Below are positions 50,707-56,984 of a stretch of 64,000 bases of DNA, in pieces. A program made the translations under genes and the position numbers. The notes under the pieces are model-generated. The model saw nothing but the letters and a program-made list of their open reading frames with translations, was not told where the DNA came from and made no database searches. The DNA is from Achromobacter pestifer (lineage in GTDB: Bacteria; Pseudomonadota; Gammaproteobacteria; Burkholderiales; Burkholderiaceae_B). The DNA is taken from NCBI RefSeq assembly GCF_902859625.1, contig NZ_CADIJX010000001.1, forward strand, positions 1,426,001-1,490,000, read 5' to 3'. Within the stretch, counting starts at the first letter, position 1, and the number at the start of each line of letters is the position of its first letter.

Positions 50707-51447
50707 TCACTCCGCCGGCCGGCGCGGAGCCGGACAATGCGTGCCGCCGGGCACCAGCAGCACGGACACAGGCTGCGGCATTCCCGCAGGCGGTGGCACG
50801 CCAATATCCATGCCCTGAATGGCGCTTGTCACTGCCGCATCCACCTGCCCGCTGCCGGTGGTATCAAGCAGGCGCATCCGCGTCACGTGTCCGCCATCAT
50901 CAAGCCGCAGTTGCAAGGCCAGTCGATACGCGCCGGGCCGAGCGGCGGCACTGGCGCACAACGTGCGCAGCAGCGCCTTCTGCACTCGTCCGATATAACC
51001 GCTGAAATCGGCGCCGCCCGAGCGCGCGCCCGGGATATCGCCCGCAGCCAGCGGGGTGATGGCGGCAGGCGCCCGCGCCGGTCCCGCAACGGAAGGCGCA
51101 TAGACCACGATGGCTTCACCGTCTGTCTGGCGGATGCGCAGACCGGATCCGTCCAGCAGGCGCCGCAAGGCCTCCAGCACCGTATGGCGGCCAGACAGCG
51201 CCGGTGCCAATTGACGCGCGTAACGCTCCTCGACCAGCACCGCCACGCCCGCCAATTGCCCGATCGCTTCCAGACTGTCACCCAGCGGCTGTGCCGGCAA
51301 CGCATAGTCATGCTGCTCGCCGCGCAATCGATCGGGCGACGCTGCGGACTGCGCCACGGCACCGCCTGCCAATGCAGGCGTCTCCAGGCACATCAGACAC
51401 ACGCCTGCCAGTGCCAACACACTGAGCGGTGCCGGGGTGCAAATCAT
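50707..51447 (-). CDS. Barrel-less STN protein with TonB-C-like domain (VreA-like signal transducer)
   Basis: 246 residues from ATG 51447. Signal peptide (about 1-28). The STN/secretin-TonB short domain at about 48-115 (ALPAQPLGDSLEAIGQLAGVAVLV...GRHTVLEALRRLLDGSGLRIR) is the part of TonB receptors that contacts FecR. Residues ~150-232 (YIGRVQKALL...LRLDDGGHVTRMRLLDTTGSGQVDAAVTSAI) look like a TonB C-terminal domain. There is no beta-barrel and no plug. It is the first gene of the operon, followed within 5 nt by the sigma gene. The architecture matches what is described for VreA of the PUMA3 system. It diverges from the second sigma operon. Confidence 0.85.
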   Translation of the reverse strand: MICTPAPLSVLALAGVCLMCLETPALAGGAVAQSAASPDRLRGEQHDYALPAQPLGDSLEAIGQLAGVAVLVEERYARQLAPALSGRHTVLEALRRLLDGSGLRIRQTDGEAIVVYAPSVAGPARAPAAITPLAAGDIPGARSGGADFSGYIGRVQKALLRTLCASAAARPGAYRLALQLRLDDGGHVTRMRLLDTTGSGQVDAAVTSAIQGMDIGVPPPAGMPQPVSVLLVPGGTHCPAPRRPAE

Positions 51448-51633
51448 TGCGCGGTATCGGACGTAGAAAAAAGGATGGGATCGGCGTGCGTCCGGGCAGG
51501 ACCACGCAGGGCCGCAGGCTAGCCCAGCAACGTGACTCGACCATGACAGCGGATGCAACCCGCCATGCCAGCGTGCCCCTCAACGTCGGCCCCACGCCAC
51601 ACTCACCGCGCAAATTCGCTCAAACATGCGAAT

Positions 51634-51652
51634 GCATATTAGAATCAATAAC
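51634..51652 (+). promoter_or_regulatory. Fur-box-like sequence over a TAGAAT -10
   Basis: GCATATTAGAATCAATAAC matches the 19-bp Fur consensus at 12 positions and covers TAGAAT (51640-51645), a 5/6 match to a -10 element. This is upstream of the second ECF sigma gene. It also argues for that gene's ATG at 51680 over an in-frame ATG at 51626, which lies upstream of the -10. Iron repression of the sigma gene is the simplest reading. Confidence 0.45.
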
Positions 51653-51679
51653 CATTTGATTTTGTCCAAGCGTTTTTTC

Positions 51680-52180
51680 ATGTCCCACCCTCCCAAGGCC
51701 AGGAAAGACTGGCTCGCCCATTACGCCGAGATGATCGGCAAATGGCGCGGACGAGGACGCGAGGATGGCGAAGACGCCATGCACGACACCGTGGTCGGCA
51801 TGCTGGAAGGCGACGTCGCGGCGATCTACGACCCACGCGCCTACCTATCCCGCGGCACCTCCAACCGCCTGGTCAGTTGGCACCGCCACGTCAACACACT
51901 GGACATCACGTCATTGGATGACATGGCCGGGGCCGAACATCCCGCCACCCCGCCCGCCGACAACGGCGTCCGGTTCCAGCAACTGGCCGACGAACTGACC
52001 CGTGCGCTTGAAGACCTGCCACCCAAGTGCCGGCAGGTGTATCTCAGATGCCGCCTGGAAGGATGGACGCACACCGAGATCGCCCAGGAAATGGGTCTTT
52101 CGCGCAGCATGGTGGAAAAATACATGACGCGCTCCGTGCGCCACATCAACGACCGGCTGCAACACCATGCCCCTCTCTGA
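51680..52180 (+). CDS. FecI-type ECF sigma factor (iron uptake system)
   Basis: 166 residues, usual FecI size. Region 2 (DWLAHYAEMIGKWRGRGREDGEDAMHDTVVGM...YLSRGTSNRLVSWHR) and region 4 (LPPKCRQVYLRCRLEGWTHTEIAQEMGLSRSMVEKYMTRSVRHI) are complete. It heads a + strand operon with a FecR gene (14-nt overlap) and a TonB-dependent receptor. A Fur-like box covers the promoter. Expected role: activate the receptor gene when the cognate ferric siderophore is bound outside. Confidence 0.92.
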   Translation: MSHPPKARKDWLAHYAEMIGKWRGRGREDGEDAMHDTVVGMLEGDVAAIYDPRAYLSRGTSNRLVSWHRHVNTLDITSLDDMAGAEHPATPPADNGVRFQQLADELTRALEDLPPKCRQVYLRCRLEGWTHTEIAQEMGLSRSMVEKYMTRSVRHINDRLQHHAPL

Positions 52181-53192
52181 TTCCGGTCATACCGGCGAAC
52201 CCTCGCATGCGCGCAGCCCCGATGCGCTCGAACATCCGCGCGACGCGGCCCATTGGTTCTCGCGCATGCACTCCGGCGAGGTCACGGACCTGGATCGGCA
52301 GGCATTTGCCGCCTGGTGCAGTGCCGACCCTGCGCACGAGCGCGAATATCAACAGCTGAATGCGCAATGGGATGCGATGCTGTCCGTCTCCCATACGCGC
52401 CTGCGCAGCTTGATGGATACGTCCCTGGCGGCCTCCAAGCCGCCACCGATGTCGCGGCGGCGCTTCGGGATTGGGATGGTGGCAGCCTGTTCGCTGCCGG
52501 TCGTGGCGGGCATCGTGGCGGCCCCCTACCTCTTCGACCGCGATGAAAAGCGGATCAATTTCGCCACCCGCAAAGGCGAACGGCGGCAGGTCGCCCTGCC
52601 AGACGGCTCCACGCTGCACCTGAACGGTGACACCCGCCTCGTTGCCCACTTCGGTACGGACGAACGCCGGGTGGAACTGATGCAAGGCGAGGCTTTCTTC
52701 GACGTGCACCACGACCTGTCCCGGCCCTTTGTCGTGCAGGGTGGCGTGGGTCAGGTCACCGTGACAGGCACCCGCTTCAACGTGCGACGCGACAGCGCGG
52801 CCTTGCAAGTCAGTGTGGAATCGGGCTCCGTGCGGTTGGAGTCGGGCCCTTGGTGGCGTCAGAGCGAACGCCGCCTGACGGCGGGCCAGCAGGCCGTTGC
52901 CTACGCGGGCAACACATTAAGCGACGTCACGCAGGTCAACGTCGACAATCTGACCGCCTGGCAGCGCGGCAAGATCATCTTCAACAATGTGCCTCTGGCG
53001 ACCGTCATCAGCGAAATGAACCGCTACCTGACGCAGCCCGCACGCCTGGACGCGCCCGAACTCGGCCAGCATCGCATCTCCGGCGTCTTCAGCGTGGACG
53101 ACCCGCTGGCCATGATCGATGCGCTGCCAGCCATTGCCCCCGTATCCCTGGGACGCCTGCCGGACGGCAGCATCCGCGTCGTCGCGCGCTGA
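52167..53192 (+). CDS. FecR-type anti-sigma regulator (iron uptake system)
   Basis: 341 residues. N-terminal DUF4880 (AAHWFSRMHSGEVTDLDRQAFAAWCSADPAHEREYQQLNAQWD). A twin-arginine motif SRRRFGIGM precedes the single membrane helix (about 101-125). The FecR periplasmic core (RRQVALPDGSTLHLNGDTRL, VTGTRFNVR) and C-terminal STN-like segment (NNVPLATVISEMNRYLTQPARL) follow. It overlaps the sigma stop by 14 nt, indicating coupled synthesis. It transmits the receptor-occupancy signal from the receptor's STN domain to the sigma factor. Confidence 0.93.
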   Translation: MPLSDSGHTGEPSHARSPDALEHPRDAAHWFSRMHSGEVTDLDRQAFAAWCSADPAHEREYQQLNAQWDAMLSVSHTRLRSLMDTSLAASKPPPMSRRRFGIGMVAACSLPVVAGIVAAPYLFDRDEKRINFATRKGERRQVALPDGSTLHLNGDTRLVAHFGTDERRVELMQGEAFFDVHHDLSRPFVVQGGVGQVTVTGTRFNVRRDSAALQVSVESGSVRLESGPWWRQSERRLTAGQQAVAYAGNTLSDVTQVNVDNLTAWQRGKIIFNNVPLATVISEMNRYLTQPARLDAPELGQHRISGVFSVDDPLAMIDALPAIAPVSLGRLPDGSIRVVAR

Positions 53193-53234
53193 CCTGCTCG
53201 CCACGCGACCCGGCGGGGACGGCGCGGACAAATC

Positions 53235-53250
53235 GTAACAAAACTGTTAC
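53235..53250 (+). repeat. Inverted repeat GTAAC-N6-GTTAC upstream of the TonB receptor
   Basis: A perfect 5-bp inverted repeat 40-55 nt before the receptor ATG and 3 nt upstream of a Fur-like box. It may be a regulator site or part of the sigma-dependent promoter; function unknown. Confidence 0.35.
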
Positions 53251-53252
53251 AC

Positions 53253-53271
53253 AATAATAGCGATTCTTATT
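53253..53271 (+). promoter_or_regulatory. Fur-box-like sequence upstream of the TonB receptor
   Basis: AATAATAGCGATTCTTATT matches the Fur 19-mer at 11 positions and contains the inverted repeat AATAA/TTATT. It lies 19-37 nt before the receptor ATG at 53290. Confidence 0.4.
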
Positions 53272-53289
53272 CCGGTTGCAACCCTGCTC

Positions 53290-55809
53290 ATGCGTCTAGA
53301 GAGGAAGGGGCGAACCCGCCCAAGGCACTCCGCCCACCTTCCTTCAAAACCTGCACGCCTCGTTTGCGCGTCTTCGACCGAGCTACCGATCTTGAATACC
53401 GTACCTGCCCGACCTGCTTTGCGCGTCCCTCCGCGCGTTGTTCTCAGCGCACTCGCCTTCTCGCTGTCACTCGTCTTCGGCATGGCTCCCGCCGTCCAGG
53501 CCCAGGAAGCGCCTGTCAGCGTCAACATCCCGGCGCAACCGCTGGGCGATGCGCTGTTGCAGCTGGGCTCGCAGACCTCCCTGCAGATCTTCTATTCCCA
53601 GGATGTGCTGGCAGGCCAGAACGCACGTGCGATCTCTGGCAACCTGTCGCCTGAAGAAGCCCTGCGCCAACTGCTGCAAGGCACTGGCATCCAGTACACG
53701 CGCAATGGCAACAACGTCACGCTGTCGCGCGCGAACCCGACGGGAGGCACGGTGCAGCTCGAGGCCGTGACGGTGACGGCTGGCATTCTTGGCAACCTTG
53801 CCGAACCCTACGCGGGCGGGCAAGTCGCCACCGGCGGCAGCCTGGGGTTGCTCGGCTCCGAAGACGTGATGGACACGCCGTTCAGCACCGTCAACTACAC
53901 CTCTGAACTGCTTTACGATCAGCAGGCCCGCACCCTGGCCGACGTCGTGGTCAATGACGCCTCGGTACGCAACCTGACATCCAGCGGCGGCTTCGGCGAA
54001 GACTTCCAGATACGCGGTTTCGCCGTGGGCAGCGGCGACGTCAGCGTCAACGGTTTGTATGGCCTGGTGTCCTCCAGCCGCGTGCCGGTGCAGATCCTGG
54101 AACGGGTGGAAGTGCTTAAAGGCCCCGGCGCCTTCATGCGCGGGATCCCGCCCAATGGCAGTATCGGCGGGGCGATCAACGTGGTGACCAAGCGCGCCGA
54201 CGACGACCCGCTGGCGCGGGTCACGCTTGGGTACGCCAGCAAAGCCAACATCACTGGCCAGATCGATCTGGGCCAACGCTTCGGCGAAGACAATGCCTGG
54301 GGCGTGCGCTTCAATGGCGTCAAGCGCGGCGGGGAATCCACCCTGCGCGACGGCAAGCAAGGTCTGGACATGGGCGCGCTAGGCATCGACTACCGAGGCA
54401 CGCGCCTGCGCTGGTCGGCCGATGCCATTCACCAGGAAGACGTGATCGAGAACTTCCGCTCGCAAATCGGCTGGCAGCCCACCGTCACGGCCTTGCCCGC
54501 GCCGCCGGACGGCGACATCAACTTCTATCCCGGCACCCGCCTGTCGCAGCGCGACAGCACGATCATGTCGCGCCTGGAATATGACTTCACCGACAACCTG
54601 ACCGGCCACATCGCGGCGGGGTATCGGGAAGGCAAGGTACGCCAGATTTTCCCCGTTACCGTCAACCCGGCCGGCGTTCGCCAGTCCGTGGATCAAGACG
54701 GCAACTTCAACGTCATGACGACCTACTACGACTCGTATTCCAAGACGAGCAGCGGCGATGCTGGCTTGACTGCCCGCTTCAACACCGGCAGCGTCAAGCA
54801 CCGCGTCGCCCTGGGCGCCAACTACCTGAATCAAGAGGCGGGCAACGCCTATTCGACGGGGTCGGCGATTGTGGCATCCAACATCTACGATCCGACGCCG
54901 ATCCCCGACGGCCCCTCGGTGCGTCTGACGCCGCAGAAAGCGTCCGACACCACGCTGACCAGTTTCGCGCTGGCCGACACGCTCTCTTTCGCTGAGGATC
55001 GCATCCTGTTGACGGCGGGCGTGCGCCACCAGCGAGTCCAGGTCGATAGCTACAACACCACCACGGGCGCGCGCACCAGCGGCTATCGGGCCAGCGCCAA
55101 CTCGCCCATCGGCGGCATTGTCGTCAAGCCGCTGCACAACGTATCGGTCTATGCCAACTTCGCGCAAGGCCTGACTCGTGGCACGATCGTGGGCGACACG
55201 TATGAGAACCGGGGCGCCGTCCTCGCGCCGTACAAGTCCAAGCAGTACGAGACCGGCGTGAAGGTGGACTGGGACGGCAACATCACCACCACCCTTGCCC
55301 TCTTCCAGATCGCCCGCCCTTCCGGACAGGCCGACGACAACAATGTCTACGGGTACTTTGGCGAGCAACGCAACCGCGGCCTGGAACTCACCGGCTACGG
55401 TGAGATCACGCGCGGCCTGCGCCTCATGGCAAGCGCTGCCTACATCAACAGCGAACTCACCAAGACCCCGGGCGGCGTGAGCCAGGGGAACCGCCCCGCA
55501 GGCGTCCCCGCCAGCACCTACAACCTGGGCCTGGATTGGGATACCCCGTGGGTGCAAGGCCTTAGCCTGAATGGACGCGCCATCCGCACATCGTCCGTCT
55601 ACCTCAACAACACGAACACGCTCCGCCTGCCGGGCTACACCCGCTTCGACCTCGGCGCCCGCTACGCCACCACGATCGCCGGCAAGGACGTGGTGTTCCG
55701 TGCCAACGTCGAGAACGTCGCCGACAAGAAGTACTGGCTGGCCTCCGGATCCTTCGTGACGAACGCGGCAGGAAGGACGTACATGTTGTCCGCCTCGATC
55801 AATTACTGA
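53290..55809 (+). CDS. TonB-dependent siderophore receptor with STN signalling domain
   Basis: 839 residues from ATG 53290; a TTG at 53392 that leads directly into the signal peptide (VLSALAFSLSLVFGMAPAVQAQE) is an alternative, because neither start has a good Shine-Dalgarno. STN domain just after the signal (IPAQPLGDALLQLGSQTSLQIFY), plug domain (TPFSTVNYTSELL, QIRGF, ERVEVLKGPGAFMRGIPPNGSIGGAINVVTKR), then a 22-strand-type beta-barrel ending in SINY. It imports a ferric siderophore and signals through the FecR and sigma factor encoded upstream. The ligand is unknown; the sequence is of the general ferric-siderophore type. Confidence 0.94.
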   Translation: MRLERKGRTRPRHSAHLPSKPARLVCASSTELPILNTVPARPALRVPPRVVLSALAFSLSLVFGMAPAVQAQEAPVSVNIPAQPLGDALLQLGSQTSLQIFYSQDVLAGQNARAISGNLSPEEALRQLLQGTGIQYTRNGNNVTLSRANPTGGTVQLEAVTVTAGILGNLAEPYAGGQVATGGSLGLLGSEDVMDTPFSTVNYTSELLYDQQARTLADVVVNDASVRNLTSSGGFGEDFQIRGFAVGSGDVSVNGLYGLVSSSRVPVQILERVEVLKGPGAFMRGIPPNGSIGGAINVVTKRADDDPLARVTLGYASKANITGQIDLGQRFGEDNAWGVRFNGVKRGGESTLRDGKQGLDMGALGIDYRGTRLRWSADAIHQEDVIENFRSQIGWQPTVTALPAPPDGDINFYPGTRLSQRDSTIMSRLEYDFTDNLTGHIAAGYREGKVRQIFPVTVNPAGVRQSVDQDGNFNVMTTYYDSYSKTSSGDAGLTARFNTGSVKHRVALGANYLNQEAGNAYSTGSAIVASNIYDPTPIPDGPSVRLTPQKASDTTLTSFALADTLSFAEDRILLTAGVRHQRVQVDSYNTTTGARTSGYRASANSPIGGIVVKPLHNVSVYANFAQGLTRGTIVGDTYENRGAVLAPYKSKQYETGVKVDWDGNITTTLALFQIARPSGQADDNNVYGYFGEQRNRGLELTGYGEITRGLRLMASAAYINSELTKTPGGVSQGNRPAGVPASTYNLGLDWDTPWVQGLSLNGRAIRTSSVYLNNTNTLRLPGYTRFDLGARYATTIAGKDVVFRANVENVADKKYWLASGSFVTNAAGRTYMLSASINY

Positions 55810-55823
55810 TCGGGCAGGCGCAT

Positions 55824-55858
55824 GCAAAGGGGCGACGGCATTGCCGTCGCCCCTTTGC
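55824..55858 (+). terminator. TonB receptor terminator
   Basis: GCAAAGGGGCGACGGC-ATT-GCCGTCGCCCCTTTGC is a perfect 16-bp stem with a 3-nt loop, 15 nt after the receptor stop and 22 nt before the convergent DUF1697 stop. It probably serves both genes. Confidence 0.7.
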
Positions 55859-55879
55859 GCTCCGCCAGGCCCTGAGCCG

Positions 55880-56416
55880 CTATCCGTCGACCGTGCTCAG
55901 TGCAATCAGCTTCGAGACCGTATTGAAATTGCGCGTCGTCGCGACAAGCCTCAGCTTTCTCTCGATGAAATTGTTATTGGCCTTCAGATCGCTGTATTTC
56001 GTCGCGCATCGCACATAGGCCATGTCGCCCACCACGCGCACCTGATCCGGTGCATGACCCAACGCATGGAATGACCGCAGCAGGGCGTCATCCGGGCTGG
56101 ACTCAAGCAAGGTGAAATAGAGCTTGGAGGGGTCTTCGCCCTTGAACGGATTGTTTTTCATGACATCCGCGAAGTAGGACGGCAATCGCGTCAGGACTTT
56201 GATATCCCCGCCAAACTGTTCCTTGATCACATGGTGAACCAGGTCATCCACGGATGACGGCGCAAGGTCGGTGGAGGCGATGACATTACCGCTTTGGATA
56301 TAGGTCCTGACGTTGCACAAACCGGCGGCTTCCAGCGCCGCGCGCAGCGGAGCCATCAGCACCTTGTTCTTTCCGGTCGGCATCACGCCACGCAACAGGA
56401 TTATTTTTGTATTCAT
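55880..56416 (-). CDS. DUF1697 family protein
   Basis: 178 residues from ATG 56416 (MNTKIILLRGVMPTGKNKVLMAPLRAALEAAG). The family signature VRTYIQSGNVIAS is clear. DUF1697 proteins are small, cytoplasmic and of unknown function; no catalytic residues can be named. Length is typical. It ends against the TonB receptor terminator and starts 38 nt from the CadR stop. The 5' part is somewhat AT-richer than its neighbours. Confidence 0.85.
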   Translation of the reverse strand: MNTKIILLRGVMPTGKNKVLMAPLRAALEAAGLCNVRTYIQSGNVIASTDLAPSSVDDLVHHVIKEQFGGDIKVLTRLPSYFADVMKNNPFKGEDPSKLYFTLLESSPDDALLRSFHALGHAPDQVRVVGDMAYVRCATKYSDLKANNNFIERKLRLVATTRNFNTVSKLIALSTVDG

Positions 56417-56453
56417 GGTCCAACGCCGTAAACCTGCGGCAAGCAATCTGGCC

Positions 56454-56888
56454 TTATCCCAAATGCGTATGCCGTTCCTGCCGCTCTTCCACCTGCATTT
56501 CCGACAAGCCGTGCAAGATCCCACAATCTTCCGCATCGGGCCGCGCCGACAAGCAACGTTGGCGCAATTCGCTTAGTTGCGTCTTCAGTTGGATCAGCTC
56601 GGCAATCCGCTCGTCCACGTGCGAGATGTGCTCGTCGAACAATTCATTAATGGGGCCGCACCCCGTTTGATGATTGTCAGCCAAGGACAGGATTGCCCGG
56701 ATTTCGTCCTGGGTCATGTCCAGCGCCCGACAATTACGGATCAGGCGCAGCCGCTCCAAATGGGGCTGCCCATAACTGCGGTAGTTGTTCAGACCCCGCT
56801 CGGGGGCGGGCAATAGCCCTTCTTTCTCGTAGTACCTGACGGTTTCGACCGTGGTGCCGGCCGCCGTGGCCAATTCGCCAATACGCAT
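56454..56888 (-). CDS. cadR: CadR/PbrR-type MerR-family heavy-metal regulator
   Basis: 144 residues. N-terminal MerR winged helix (MRIGELATAAGTTVETVRYYEKEGLLP), long dimerisation helix, and metal ligands C77, C112 and C122 in the Cd/Pb arrangement (NHQTGCGP...RC-x9-C). A short C-terminal His pair (HTH) follows. It diverges from the CadA ATPase gene and should activate it by untwisting the 19-bp-spaced promoter when Cd(II), Pb(II) or Zn(II) is bound. Confidence 0.92.
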   Translation of the reverse strand: MRIGELATAAGTTVETVRYYEKEGLLPAPERGLNNYRSYGQPHLERLRLIRNCRALDMTQDEIRAILSLADNHQTGCGPINELFDEHISHVDERIAELIQLKTQLSELRQRCLSARPDAEDCGILHGLSEMQVEERQERHTHLG

Positions 56889-56924
56889 CGCGCCTCCTGG
56901 ATCGCATCCGATTGAACTAAGGGG

Positions 56925-56955
56925 TTGACCCTATAGTAACTCCAAGGTGTTGAAT
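56925..56955 (+). promoter_or_regulatory. MerR-type promoter/operator of cadA
   Basis: TTGACC (56925-56930) and TTGAAT (56950-56955) are separated by 19 bp, the overlong spacer of MerR-activated promoters. The spacer holds the imperfect dyad CCTATAG-T-AACTCCAAGG, where CadR should bind. Confidence 0.7.
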
Positions 56956-56984
56956 ACGGACATCATTACACAAGGCGAAGAACG

